DNA from: Mycoplasmopsis agalactiae 14628
GTDB lineage: Bacteria; Bacillota_I; Bacilli_A; Mycoplasmatales; Metamycoplasmataceae
Reading direction: 5' to 3'
NCBI RefSeq assembly: GCF_000266865.1
Contig: NZ_AJPR01000011.1
Span: 62,001-126,000 of the forward strand
DNA: 64,000 bases
In this document: piece after piece, positions 34,901 to 45,703 of the stretch
Layout: the number at the start of each line of letters is the position of its first letter
How positions within the stretch are numbered: position 1 is the first letter of the stretch
Made by a program: the position numbers and the translations under genes
Notes under the pieces: generated by a model
Database searches by the model: none
What the model saw: the letters and a program-made list of their open reading frames with translations, nothing else
Told to the model about the DNA's origin: nothing

Positions 34901-37900
34901 AAGTTCTGTTTTGTAAGTCAAATATGATTCATATGCTTCAAAGTAAGCTTTAGCTTCGTTGTGAACCATTGGTCTAATTTTGGTTCTTATTTCAGAATTT
35001 ATTTCACCTAAAACCTTTTTAAGTCTATTTAGCACCTTAAATAAATTAGTTTCTAATACAGAATCTCTATCATTTAAAAATACACTTAATTCAGCTTCAA
35101 GCTTGTTGAATGGAATTAATAAATGTAAGGCAGGAAGAGAATTTGAATCAATTTTTTTCTTAACATCATCTAATTCGTTGAAGCCTGTTTTATGCCAGTT
35201 TTTGAAAAATTTAAGTTGTTCTAATTGCTCAGCAATAACAACAGATTCAGCAAACAGTTTATCTATTTCTTGATTTAATTTAGTAATTTTTAAAGCACTT
35301 TCAGACTTACCATTTAACGAAGACTTCTCTGATTTTTTACTCTTTAAAGAATCTTCAACTTTTTTCAAATCATCTGCATATTTTTTCTTAAGTTGATCAT
35401 AAACTGATTGTGATTTATCACTAGCTTTTTCGAAAAATTCTTTAATTAAAGCAAGCACACGGTCAGCATATGACTTTAAAGTGTCTGTTAATGTTTTGGA
35501 ATTATCAAGCTTGTGATCATTAAGAGCATTTACTAAAGGTTTGTTTGATATTTTTTCCCATTTGGTTTTAAATATGCTTTCTCTAGTTTCTCTTTTTCTA
35601 ATTACACCCTGAGTTTCTTTTAACTTTTTCCCAATAGCAGCTTCATCACCATGTTTTAGTAATGAATATCAGCCAGCATAGTCCTCATTACTTAAAGTAT
35701 TAGCAAACTGTTTTTTGTTCTCTTCAACTAAATTAATATACTCTTCAACTTTTTTGCTCAAGTTAGCTGATGAGTTATTAAATGAGCTTATAAGCTTTTT
35801 ATAAGCATTTGCTAATTCACTGTTTTCTTTAACACTTTGTGAGCTCAAAAATCTTAATTGGTAATCAGACAACTGCATCAAGAAGGTAGAGTTATATCTT
35901 TTTGCAATATTTTTCTTATATTCAGCAATATCTTTTTTAAGTTCATTAACTAAATTGATTGCTTTCTGGAAATCAATTTTAGCATTTATAACTCTAGCAA
36001 TTTTGTTTTGAATATGGTTGTCATTTTCATCGATTTTATCTCTAAGATCTCTGATCTTTTTGCCTAGTTCTATTTCCTGTAGCTTTTCATCATCAGTAGA
36101 CTTACCAGAATTAATTTTTTCAATTAATTGTGAGCTTTCAGCAAAAAGTTTAGTTAGCTCAGTGAATTCTTCTTGACTGTGTTTTTTAATAAAACCATTA
36201 ATTGTCTTGCCTTCATCATCATTAGTGCCATTTTCCTCACCTAAAGCCTTTTTTAAGTACTCTAATACTACATCAGCATTAGAACTTCAAAATTCATCAA
36301 AATTCTTTTTGTTGGTTTTAGGATCTAGAACTTCTGAATATAGCAATGTAAATTCTTCAGGGAACAAGTCTTTGTTTTCAAAATAAGGAACAACTAATTT
36401 TTTAACAGTTTCAACTTTATTGTCGAATTTTGCTATCTCAGCATCTACTTTTTCTAAATCCTTTTTAACAGCTTCACGCTTGTCAGAAATTTTTGCATAA
36501 TCAAAATCAGCACCCAAATGTGCATTTTTCTTGCTTAATTCATCTTTTTGATCATTAACAAATTTAGAGTACGCAAAAAATTCTGTTGCTCCATCAGGCA
36601 AAATATTTTTTCTGTCTTTAACAAATTCATCTAAGTTGTAGAAATCTCTTCAGTTTAGTTTTGCTTTAGTATTAGCATCAACTAATGTTTCTATAGATAT
36701 TAATTCATTAGGTAAATAAGCGACATCCACTGCAAAATAGTCTTTTTCGACAAATTGATCAGTTGGATTAGTTCCTGTAACTAGTCTGTTTAATTGTTGA
36801 CTAGTTTCAAAAATAGTTTTATCAACTTGTTTTAAAAGTTTAACTTTTTCATCAGGATTTTTAGATGAAAATGACTCAGCTTGCAATTTATCAATGCTTG
36901 GATCATTAGCAAATGAATCATACATTGCAACCAGTGCATTTAATGTTTCAATGTCATCTGTTTTAATGCCGAAATGAGAAGCTAATTTACTTGTAAGCTC
37001 GGTTATTTTTCCAGATTTTTTGGCTGAGTCTAATAAAGCTGATGCTTTATCCTTGTTTTTAGTTATTACTATGGTTAAAGCATTAACCAACTTTTGCTGA
37101 TTGCCATTGTTATTGCCATTTGAACTGCTGCCATTAATATCCTTTAGCTCATCCAATAAACTCTTGTCATCTTCGTTTAACTGTCTAGTATTTTTTATTG
37201 TAAATTCAATTCTTTTTAGTTCTTTTTCTAAAGTATGCTTTAGTTTAATATCAGAATTTGCCTTGTTTATAGCCTCTTTGAACTGTGCAGACTGGCCTTC
37301 AAGAGTTTTAATAAAACTTTCTCTCTCTTTAGTTCTAGCTTCAAGTGTTTTTTTAAAAATTTCAATGTTGATCACAGCTTCAGCAGCTTTTTTATCTGCC
37401 ATTGCTTTGGTTTTTTGAGCTTCTAAGTCTTTCTTTTTGGTTTCATCACTGTTCGCTTCTTTAATTTCCTTGTCAAGTTTTTGTATTAATCTCTCAGCTT
37501 CTTCAACAGCTTTCCTTGCACCAGCATAATTACGCAAGTCAGCTTCCATATTTTCTATGGTTTGCCTTAGTGTTAATCACTCTCTATATAGTCCATTTAA
37601 TTCACTAAATTGCAATAACGATTTTTTAAGAATTTCTTCAGAAAACTTGTTTGGCTCAAATCTAGTCCTAATTTGCTCGATGAAACGAGAAGTTAAGTCT
37701 TCAATTAAGCTTTTAGCATTTTTTAATGCTTTATCAAATTGCACATATTTACCTAAAGTTTTAAATGACTTTTGACCATTTTGCTCTTGTGTTGCATTTA
37801 AAATTTCACCAAAAGCATTGTGAATGGTGTATGATGAACCATCTTCAAAATGAATAAGTAGTTGTTTATCCACTATTTCATTTGTGTTGTTGTACTCATT

Positions 37901-38959
37901 TACTTTAATTTCAGCATTAGCGATAACTTTTTCTTCAAAGTTAACATTTTCAGCACTAAAGCCATCTAAAAGTTTTAGGGAATCTTTATCTTTGTATTCT
38001 TTTAGCTTGCTTGCAAATTTTTCTTTTGCTTCAGACAAACTATTGGCGGCCACAACTAGTAAATAAGGTGATTTTTGAACTAATCTATTCTTTTCAACAG
38101 TAGAATAAGTAGTTTTTAAAACTTCTTTTTCCCATTCAGGGCGCCTTAGAGCATAAACTTTTTGATTTTTTAGATATCTAACATTTGTAATTCCTCTAAA
38201 GAATTGCTCATTGATAGTTTTATTTGAAATATTAGCAAGAGCATTATACTTGCCAATGTTTTCTAAAAACTTTCTTAATTCAGGTTCGCTTAGCACACTT
38301 TTGTTTAATTTGTATGTTAGTGAATCTTGAGCATTACCTCTACCACTTAGGCTTGAATAAATTGGGAGTGTGCCAAAAAATGCATCAGGGAAAAACTTGA
38401 TGGTTGTGTATTCTTTGTTTTTGTTTGAGTGTGAACCTAAGGTTATGCTGTTTCCAGCCATTTCAACACCTTTGACAATTGAAAATGACTTAAGAGTGAT
38501 AATTTCAGGGCCTCAAGACACGTTTTTCATAAATCATTCAGTGAACTTGTAAAACTCTAGTGGACTAACAGCCTCAATGTATTGGTTATAAAAGTTGAAT
38601 GAACCATATTTTATGTTTAAATATGGCAAAGCGTGATGCTTTGCATAATATTTGTCCAAATACTCAGTTGAACTTAATTTAGTTTTGCCATCAGTCACAA
38701 CTTCAGTAAGCGGATCATAATGCACTTTGTGCTTATTATTGTGCACCTCTAAAAAGAATGATTCAGGCTTAGCATTTCTGTCAATAAAAATGTTTTTTAA
38801 TTCAGCTTCATCAGTAAAGTTTTTTCTTCCTAACTTTTCATTTGAAGTTTTTGAATAACCATACATTGTGCCAAGTGTTATTGCTGTTATTCCAGCTAAA
38901 ACACCACCAGATATTGCATATTTGTGTCACACATGTTTTTTAAGATTAATTTTAGGCAT
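28979..38959 (-). CDS. Giant PDxFFG-family surface protein with HExxH motif
   Basis: One open frame of 3326 residues once UGA is read as Trp; the larger gaps between UGA-bounded segments were checked codon by codon and hold no TAA or TAG. The start at 38959 follows GGAGG. An N-terminal membrane anchor (about residues 14-34, no lipobox Cys) is followed by the family motif FFPDAFFGTLP (about 189-199). The middle (about 450-2000) is charged and heptad-like, predicting long coiled coils. HEYGHH at residues 2126-2131 is a zinc-metallopeptidase signature, and the C-terminal 1200 residues look globular. It lies 15 bases upstream of oppA on the same strand. PDxFFG proteins are known as large mycoplasma surface proteins; protease activity is inference. 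Confidence 0.88.
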
Positions 38960-39060
38960 AAAGCCTCCATATTAGGCTAATTTATAGCGTTATTAGTATC
39001 TAAATTATTTAAAAAAGTTTTAGTGTTATGAACTAAGGTTTAGAAAGTTAATAAAAAACA

Positions 39061-39092
39061 AAATAAAGAAGGATTTTTGCCCTACTTTATTT
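39061..39092 (-). terminator. Minus-directed hairpin with T-run in divergent region
   Basis: AAATAAAG pairs with CTTTATTT across a 16-base loop. On the minus strand it is followed by a T-rich run. No minus-strand gene lies upstream, so its target transcript is unknown. Confidence 0.4.
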
Positions 39093-39167
39093 CGCTACTC
39101 GTAAATTAACAAAACAATAAAGATTATTTTTGAAAATACCTAATAAATTAGAGCCAAATTAAAACAT

Positions 39168-39189
39168 CATTAAGAAAATATTCTTAATG
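39168..39189. promoter_or_regulatory. Perfect inverted repeat, possible operator
   Basis: CATTAAGAA and TTCTTAATG arms of nine bases around AATA. There is no T-run on either side, so it looks more like a protein-binding site than a terminator. Confidence 0.4.
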
Positions 39190-39400
39190 TTCATAAATGT
39201 GCTCTTTCGATTATATAGGTTGTGAAAATTCATAACATATTTATTTTAAATAAAAAATTAAAAAATGTTAACAAAATTTTAAAATTAATTTATATTTATA
39301 GTTTTACATTTTAATATAGCCAAAATTAATATAGCTAAGTTCATAAACCGGGCTACTAAAAAGCAAATATAAAAGCTGTAAATATTTATTAATTGCTTAC

Positions 39401-39411
39401 TATAATATAAT
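39401..39411 (+). promoter_or_regulatory. Overlapping -10 boxes of cysS
   Basis: Two overlapping TATAAT hexamers (39401-39406 and 39406-39411); the second ends six bases before the ATG. There is no Shine-Dalgarno sequence, so the cysS mRNA is probably leaderless. Confidence 0.6.
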
Positions 39412-39417
39412 TTTGTT

Positions 39418-40659
39418 ATGTTAAAAATTTATGTTTGTGGGCCTACTGTCTATAACGAGCCTCATATAGGAAATCTAAGGCCAATTATTACTTTTGACTT
39501 TATGCTTAAGGCTTATAGGGAATTAAATAAAGAATTTAAATTTGTTCATAACATCACTGATGTGGATGACAAAATCATTAATAAGGCAATTCAGATGGAT
39601 GTCAAAGAAAGTGAAGTGGCTTCATTTTATTTTAAAAGTTATCAAAAATTATTAAGAATGCTTAATGTCAATACAATTAGCAAAATTGAAAAAGTAACAA
39701 AAAATATGAATGTCATCAATAAATATATTGAAAAACTATATCTGTCTGAAAATGCATACAAAGATGAAAATGGCAATGTTTGGTTTGATGTTTTAAAAAA
39801 TAATGAAAACTACGGACATGTTTCTAATCAAAACATTGACAATATGGTTTTTGACGAAAACAGCTTGCTCAAAAGGTTTAAAGGCGATTTTGCGCTTTGA
39901 AAATCTACAGCAGTAGGTATTAAATTTAGATCTAGTTTTGGCATGGGCAGACCAGGATGACACACTGAATGTAGTGCACTTATTGACAAACATTTTGGAA
40001 GCGATGGGGTTGATATCCACGGCGGTGGAATGGACCTAACATTCCCTCATCATGAAAATGAAAACATCCAACACTATGCTTTGTATAAAAAACAGTTAGC
40101 TAAAGAGTGAATTCGTTGTGGGCAGCTTAATCTTGATGGTGAAAAAATGTCTAAATCAGTAGGAAATGTTATTCTTGCAAATGACTTTATAAATGGATAT
40201 GGAATAGCCACCTTAAAATTAATATTTTTAAATGCAAAAGTTAGTGCAAATATTAATATAACTAATGAGCTTATTGAGAATATGAAAGCTATTGAAAATA
40301 AGTATAAAAAAGTGTTATTTAAAATTTTCGTACATTATAAAAATGAAATTCTTAACATGAATGACTACAATAAGTCTGAATTTGTAACTAAAGCATTAGA
40401 AGCTGTTTCAGAGCTTGAGTTTTCTGACTTTAATTTTATGTTAAACAATGAAATTAAGCAATTTAATAAAGAGCCATCATTGGACAGGGCAAAAGATTTA
40501 TTTTTCTTACTTTCACTTTTCCACAAAGAATTAACAAACAAAAGTTTTTATAGTAAGCATTTAGAGATATATGACCAATGACGCTATTTTATAGGGATAA
40601 AAGACTACAAAAAAGCTGATAAATTGAGGGAAAAATTAATCAAAAATAGTTTAATTTAG
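39418..40659 (+). CDS. cysS: Cysteinyl-tRNA synthetase
   Basis: A 413-aa class I synthetase that charges tRNA-Cys; the tRNA gene itself is at 45742. Class signatures are PHIGN (residues 15-19, the HIGH box) and KMSKS (243-247). Zinc ligands fit CGPTVY (Cys7), the GWHTECSAL cysteine and FPHHENE. The length is shorter than the roughly 460 aa of most bacteria, with a reduced C-terminal domain. It begins a plus-strand block whose order (cysS, rlmB, sigma-like gene, rpmG, secE, nusG) parallels Bacillus. UGA codons at 39898 and 39958 are Trp. Confidence 0.96.
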
Positions 40660-40705
40660 TACTTATCAACATTGAACAAACTTATTAAAAATTGAGGGTA
40701 TCTTT

Positions 40706-41407
40706 ATGAAAAAATTATATATGTGTGGCAAAAACTCAGTTATAGACGCAATTAAGGCCAAATTGCCAATTGAAGCAGTTTATGTTCTAAGTAAATCACA
40801 CGCTGATAAACTTAAGGAGTTTTCAAATATAAAAATAGTAGTCAAAGATGCTTCATTTTTTAAAGAATATAACGCAGAAAATCATCAAGGATATTTGCTG
40901 TTTTTAAAAAACTTTAATTACTATGAAATAGATGTAATTAAAAAAGATGATCCTAAAAATGTATTAATTTTAGATCACATTTATGATCCTCATAATTTTG
41001 GAGCAATAATAAGAACAGCAAATGCAGCTGGAATCAAACATATTATTATTCCTAAAGACAGATCTACTGATGTTACTTCAACTGTCTTGAAAATAAGTTC
41101 AGGTGGATTTGTAGGAGTCAAAATTATTAAAGTGAGCAACATTGCATCAAGCATTGAAAAGCTTAAAAAATGAGGTTTTTGAATTTATTCTTCATTGTTA
41201 GATGAGAATGCAGTGCCTTATAATAAGGTTCAATATGCTGATCATTGTGCTTTAGTAGTGGGGAATGAAGAAAAAGGGATTTCTAAACCAGTAATTAATG
41301 CAACAGATGTTAAAGTTTATATTCCGCAATTTGGAACTGTTCAGTCAATGAATGTATCTGTGGCTACGGGAATTTTATTATTTGAATTAGCAAATAGAAG
41401 TGAATAA
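40706..41407 (+). CDS. rlmB: 23S rRNA 2'-O-methyltransferase of the TrmH/RlmB family
   Basis: A 233-aa SPOUT methyltransferase, likely modifying G2251 of 23S rRNA with S-adenosylmethionine. It has an N-terminal substrate-binding L30e-like domain, then the knotted SPOUT core with ILDHIYDPHNFGAIIRTANAAG, VVGNEEKGIS and a C-terminal IPQFGTVQSMNVSVATGIL, all diagnostic. The start is behind TTGAGGG. UGA codons at 41171-41173 and 41180-41182 are Trp. The end overlaps the next gene by eight bases. Confidence 0.95.
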
Positions 41408-41981
41408 AAGCATATTTACATTTAAAAAGCATTTAATTAATGATAATAGGCAACTGGAGCAAAGTTTGACCAATATGTCTAATTTAGAGATAATTATGGC
41501 AATCAACCATTGTCTTAAACAAGAAATTTTTAACGCAATTAACAAAGCAATTTTTTCATATAAAAAAGTACCAATCACTGCCGATGATATTTACAATGAA
41601 TTTTTATATGAATGCCCTAACATTTTGCACAAGTATAAATATAAAAGTGATTCTAATTTTTATGCCTATGTTAACCAGGTTGTCAAAAATTTTTGCTTAA
41701 ACAAGTTAAATTTTTGACAGCGTAAAAAGCGTTCTATCGATTTAAATATGTCATCTATTGATGAAATGATTTATATCACTGATGACACAGCTGAGAATGA
41801 AATATATGAAAAAGCTTATGAAGAAGACTTTAACAGACTGTTTTATAGGTATTTTAGTCAAAATGATGTTTTTAATATTAAGCTACTTTTATCTAGAAAA
41901 TGATCACCGCATTCAACATATAAATTAAATCTTTTTAGAAATGCTATTGTTGAAAAAATAATAACTTTTTATTCAGCCTAA
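41400..41981 (+). CDS. Divergent sigma-70-like factor in the SigH position
   Basis: A 193-aa protein beginning with GTG at 41400, eight bases inside rlmB. Residues 60-110 (ADDIYNEFLYECPNILHKYK, then a FYAYVNQVVKNFCLNKLNFW stretch and QRKKRS) resemble sigma region 2: a helix with DIxNEF, a conserved Phe-Tyr-x-Tyr turn and a basic end. The C-terminal part, where region 4 should be, is not clearly HTH (LLLSRKWSPHSTYKLNLFRNAIVEKI may be it). Its place between rlmB and rpmG is that of sigH in Bacillus. If true it is an alternative sigma factor. UGA at 41715 is Trp. Confidence 0.72.
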
Positions 41982-42023
41982 GTCTTATAGAATTTAAAAA
42001 CTTATAATTTTAAGCATTTTATA

Positions 42024-42029
42024 TATAAT
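42024..42029 (+). promoter_or_regulatory. -10 box of rpmG
   Basis: TATAAT ending seven bases before the rpmG ATG, without a ribosome site. A leaderless transcript is likely. Confidence 0.55.
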
Positions 42030-42036
42030 TAAAATT

Positions 42037-42186
42037 ATGCTTAGAAAAAAAGTAACACTAAGTTGTGAAGAATGCCACAGCATGAATTATTCCACCAATA
42101 AAAGCCTGATGTCTGTTGATAGAATTACAGTTAAAAAGTTTTGTAGAAAATGTAATAAGCACACAATGCACAAGGAAGAAAAATAA
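42037..42186 (+). CDS. rpmG: 50S ribosomal protein L33
   Basis: A 49-aa protein too short for simple ORF scans. It reads [13 protein letters not shown], then NYSTNKS and [15 protein letters not shown]. Cys10, Cys13, Cys36 and Cys39 form the zinc-ribbon of the C-plus type of L33. Its stop overlaps the start of secE by one base, and the rpmG-secE-nusG order is the common bacterial arrangement. Confidence 0.95.
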   Translation: MLRKKVTLSCEECHSMNYSTNKSLMSVDRITVKKFCRKCNKHTMHKEEK

Positions 42187-42422
42187 TGGTTAAGAAAAAT
42201 AAAATTGAAGCAGAAACAAAAGAAGCAAAAAAGAAAAAGTTTTTGGTGCGTAAATTTGTTAAAGAATTGAAAAGAGTTAGGTGACCAGCATCTAAAAAAA
42301 GTTGGGCAGCTTTTGTGCAAGTTATTGTTTTTTCAATGATATTTACTTTAATTGTTGTTGGATTTGTTACTTTAGTTACTTTTATTTTTACAAAATCAGG
42401 CATTAAAACAGGAGGCGCTTAG
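42186..42422 (+). CDS. secE: Preprotein translocase subunit SecE
   Basis: A 78-aa membrane protein of the SecYEG translocon. A lysine-rich N-terminus leads to the amphipathic helix with the conserved KELKRVRWPASKKSW (first Trp coded UGA), then a single membrane helix. The ATG overlaps the rpmG stop and GGAAGAAAAA lies upstream. Its GGAGG, near the end, is the ribosome site of nusG. Confidence 0.95.
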
Positions 42423-42427
42423 TATTT

Positions 42428-43027
42428 ATGCAACGTTTTATGTGATACATGATTAGTACGGTTTCGGGGAAAGAAGACAAAGTTGTTGAGTCTTTAAAAA
42501 ACCGTATTGTTAGTGAGCAAGTTGAAGAATGTTTCAATCAAAATGCCACTGAAGAAGGCGCATTTAAAATTTTCAGAAAGCCTGTTTTAACAGCAAAAGA
42601 AGCTGAGAAAAAAGCGCTTGGTGAGCCTTATAAAGTTAAGATGAGCAATATGTATGGTGGCTACATTTTCATTAATATGGATATGACTGATAAAGCCTGA
42701 TTTGTTGTGCGTAACACACAATATGTCACAGGTCTTATTGGTTCAGCTGGCAAGGGAACTAAGCCAACTCCAGTTACGAAAAAAGAAATTGATTTAGCTT
42801 TTGAAAAAGAAAAGCAATTAATTGAAGACTTTAACTCAGGAAAAATCATTGACAAATTTACCATTGGCGAAATAGTAGAAATTATTGATGGGCCATTCAA
42901 AGGGACAATTGGTAAAGTTTTAGAAGCTAATGAATCTATTCATAAAGTTACTGTTGAAGTTGAACACTTTGGCAAAAAAGTTCCAACTGATTTTGACTAT
43001 TCTGTAGTAGAAAGCAAAGAAAGATAA
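42428..43027 (+). CDS. nusG: Transcription termination/antitermination factor NusG
   Basis: A 199-aa RNA polymerase accessory factor. The start at 42428 reads MQRFMWYMISTVSGKEDKV, giving the usual WYxxxTxxGxE motif of the NGN domain with UGA-coded Trp. The NGN domain includes WFVVRNTQYVTGLIGSAGKGTKP, and the C-terminal KOW domain is IGEIVEIIDGPFKGTIGKVLEAN. An insert of about 30 residues (FNQNATEEGAFKIFRKPVLTAK) is present in the NGN domain, as in other mollicutes. Ends the operon with a terminator. Confidence 0.96.
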
Positions 43028-43034
43028 TTATGGC

Positions 43035-43060
43035 TAAATAGAAGGGTTCTTCTATTTTTT
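43035..43060 (+). terminator. Intrinsic terminator after nusG
   Basis: Nine-base stem AAATAGAAG/CTTCTATTT with GGTT loop, followed by T residues. Confidence 0.9.
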
Positions 43061-43157
43061 TGTCTTTTACTAATTTTGAATCAATGCAAAACATTAACAA
43101 ATGCATTCATAGCAGAAATACTACTAAAGCAAGTATAATTTTGAATAAGGTAGCATA

Positions 43158-44192
43158 ATGAATCTATACACTAATAAAAATGTTAAGAAAATGAACAGAG
43201 CATATAACAGAATGCTAAAAAAGTCGTTATTTAGCAAAAACATTTTGTCTGTTCAAAAATCTAAAACATCACTTTTAGAAATTGTGATCAAGTTTTTTAT
43301 CAAGATAATTATGCTAATTGCTGTGCCTATAAGGCTAAAAAAGAACAAAAACAAATTAAGCGAACTTGTGGGCAGAGTTTACAAAAGGTTTACTAGCAGG
43401 GAATTTGTTTTTATTCCTGTTTCCTTTGCATTTTATTCTTTAGTTTCGTTTATACCAATAATAATGAGTGTTAGTGTTGCCATCTCATTAATTCCTGGCA
43501 ATTTTAGCAACTTGTTTAATGATGAAATTCTTAGAAGAATAATCCCTGGACTAGAATCATTTATTAATTCAATACCACAGACTTGAAATGCGAAAACATA
43601 CATTTTGATAATTACTTTATTTTTAGCTTCTTTAATTATCTCATCTAGTGGTTTTGGCAAGTTCACTTATAGCATAAATTACATTTATAAGCATGAAACA
43701 ACAGGAAACTATTTTTTCAATAGACTCAAAGGATTTTTAATTGTTGTTTGCATTGCGCTTTATATTTTTATATCTTCATTGCTATACTTATCAGTATACA
43801 AATTATTTGGAGTGCATAAAGCCAGTAATTTAAGCAGAAGCATTTATTTTTACATTGTTTTTTCACTCTATTTAATGCTCAATTTATATGTAGGATTGTC
43901 ATTGTTGTTTAAAGTTAGCCCTGCATTTAAAGTGCCATGATCATCGCTACTTCCTGGAGTGCTTATCGCTTCGTTACCAACAATGGTTTTTATAACAATA
44001 TTTGGGTATCTTACATCGTTAATTGACTACTATAAATTTGGGATATTCGGAATTTTTATGTATATTGCCTTGCTTGTTTCAACAATGTCATACTTTATGT
44101 ATTTAGGCATAATAACAAATGCTGCTTTTTATAAGACTTTTTATTCAAGATATACAGTTGCAAAAAAAATATGATTTAGAAAATTCTATTAG
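43158..44192 (+). CDS. YihY/BrkB-family membrane protein
   Basis: A 344-aa protein with about six membrane segments. FVFIPVSFAFYSLVSFIPIIMSV is the family's first-helix motif, and PWSSLLPGVLIASLPTMVFITIFGYL and FGIFGIFMYIALLV match the last helices of YihY proteins (once misnamed RNase BN). The first 80 residues form a basic leader. The role is unknown; envelope or transport functions have been proposed. AAGG lies before the ATG, and TATAAT at 43134-43139 is a likely -10. Final residues after UGA-coded Trp end at TAG 44190. Confidence 0.88.
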
Positions 44193-44208
44193 AGTCTATC
44201 TTATTTAC

Positions 44209-44219
44209 CTATAAAACAG
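44209..44219 (+). repeat. CTATAAAACAG dispersed element, copy 7
   Basis: Exact copy 17 bases after the YihY stop, same strand, followed by CCTTTTTAG. Confidence 0.7.
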
Positions 44220-44302
44220 CCTTTTTAGTTAAGTTTTTCATTTAAAAACATCATCACTTTGCTTATTTTTAAAGTGCTTAAGTTTCTGGTTTGCCTTACT
44301 TT

Positions 44303-44331
44303 TTGACAAATTCGCATTTTTAATTTATAAT
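44303..44331 (+). promoter_or_regulatory. Consensus promoter of pyrH-frr
   Basis: TTGACA at 44303-44308 and TATAAT at 44326-44331 with an ideal 17-base spacer, about 50 bases before the pyrH ATG. It is the best match to a housekeeping promoter in the window. Confidence 0.85.
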
Positions 44332-44381
44332 TTAATAAATTTTTATTTAGACATTAAATAATAAATGTATTGGGCGGATAG

Positions 44382-45104
44382 ATGGATAATAAGTACAAAA
44401 GAATATTAATTAAACTTTCAGGAGAAGGGTTAGTTAATAAGGAAAAAAGCTTAGCAATCGACTATGATTTGGTTGGCGATATTGCACGTCAATTAAAACA
44501 AATTTCAGATAGAGGAATACAGATAAGTATTGTTATCGGTGGGGGCAATTTCTTCAGAGGCGCAAGCGCTGAAAAAAATGGCATTCCTAGAAACAGAGCA
44601 GATTATATTGGAATGCTAGCTACAATAATGAATGGCTTAGCATTAAAAAGTGGATTTGAGAGAATTGGTTTAAAAACTCGTATTCAGTCATCTTTAGTTG
44701 TTGACCAAAAAGTTGCTGAAAACTATGTTAATGAAAAAACAATTAAATATTTAGAAGAAGGTGAAGTTGTTATCTTTGTTGGTGGAACAGGAAGACCATA
44801 TTTCACAACTGACACAGCAGCGACTTTATTTGCGTCTGAAATAGGTGCAGAAGTCATTTTAATGGGTAAAAATGGTGTTTCTGGCATTTACGATTCAGAT
44901 CCAAAAGCCAATAAAGATGCCAAGAAATTTGGAAAAATTTCTTATGATGAAATTTTGGACAAAAAGCTACAAGTTATGGACTTAACAGCCACAAGTATGG
45001 CTAGAGATAATAAAATTAACTTAATTATTTTTAACATCAATGAGCCAAATGCTATTTTAAGAGCTATTGATGGAGAGATTGATCACACTGAGGTAGTAAG
45101 CTAA
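44382..45104 (+). CDS. pyrH: UMP kinase
   Basis: A 240-aa hexameric amino-acid-kinase-fold enzyme phosphorylating UMP to UDP. It has KRILIKLSGEGL at the N-terminus, IVIGGGNFFRGA, the RNRADYIGMLATIMNGLAL helix, FVGGTGRPYFTTDTAA and AEVILMGKNGVSGIYDSDP. The family usually contains these in this order and length. It overlaps frr by one base; pyrH-frr pairing is widespread. Confidence 0.97.
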   Translation: MDNKYKRILIKLSGEGLVNKEKSLAIDYDLVGDIARQLKQISDRGIQISIVIGGGNFFRGASAEKNGIPRNRADYIGMLATIMNGLALKSGFERIGLKTRIQSSLVVDQKVAENYVNEKTIKYLEEGEVVIFVGGTGRPYFTTDTAATLFASEIGAEVILMGKNGVSGIYDSDPKANKDAKKFGKISYDEILDKKLQVMDLTATSMARDNKINLIIFNINEPNAILRAIDGEIDHTEVVS

Positions 45105-45652
45105 TGGATGAATTATTTATTTTACAATTAGAAGAAGAAATTGATAAGGCTATAAATCACTTAGTTTTTGAACTTTCAAAAACTTCAACAGGAAGAGCCA
45201 ATCCGCAATTAATTAGAGGAATCAAAATTAATTATTATGACACCCTTACACCAATCGAAGAGTTATCAAACATTAGTGTTCCTGAAGCTCAACAACTACT
45301 AATTAAGCCTTTTGATGCTACAACTGTTAGAGACATAATAAAAGCTATTACTAGTGCTCAGTTAGGTATTAATCCAGTTGATGAAGGAAGCCAAATACGT
45401 ATTAAATTTCCACCTTTAACAACTGAAAGAAAAAGAGAATTAGTTAAATCATTATCAAAGCATTCTGAAACTGCTAAGGTTGCTATTAGAAACGCCCGTC
45501 AAAATGCTAATAAAGCAATAAAGGCCAATGAAGAAATTTCTGAGGATCTGCAAAAAAGATACTTAACAGATGTGCAAAAAATAGTTGACAAAAATATTGA
45601 ACACGTTGATGAATTAGTATCTAAAAAAGAAAAAGAAATCATGACAGTTTAA
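45104..45652 (+). CDS. frr: Ribosome recycling factor
   Basis: A 182-aa factor that splits post-termination ribosomes with EF-G. The three-helix-bundle motifs are present: LSKTSTGRANPQLIRGIKI, the NISVPEAQQLLIKPFD beta region, and KFPPLTTERKRELVKSLSKHSE with the conserved arginine, followed by VAIRNARQNANK. The ATG overlaps the pyrH stop codon. Confidence 0.97.
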   Translation: MDELFILQLEEEIDKAINHLVFELSKTSTGRANPQLIRGIKINYYDTLTPIEELSNISVPEAQQLLIKPFDATTVRDIIKAITSAQLGINPVDEGSQIRIKFPPLTTERKRELVKSLSKHSETAKVAIRNARQNANKAIKANEEISEDLQKRYLTDVQKIVDKNIEHVDELVSKKEKEIMTV

Positions 45653-45703
45653 TTTAATCGATCTCTATTTTATAAATATGCTTTTTATATAGAGCTATTA
45701 ATA

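Larger units (their letters stand above)
38960..39417. other. Divergent intergenic region between the PDxFFG-opp unit and cysS
   Basis: 458 bases with no gene. It holds a minus-directed hairpin at 39061-39092, a 22-base palindrome at 39168-39189, a pair of TTAATATAGC direct repeats near 39313 and 39329, and -10 boxes for both flanking genes (TATAAAT on minus near 38982; TATAAT repeats before cysS). The rest is AT-rich without visible structure. Confidence 0.6.

Noticed and set aside
28979-38959. A dozen short adjacent frames on the minus strand that look like a decayed gene
   Set aside because: All are in one frame and are broken only by UGA. The larger gaps were checked codon by codon and contain no TAA or TAG, so this is one intact gene under code 4.
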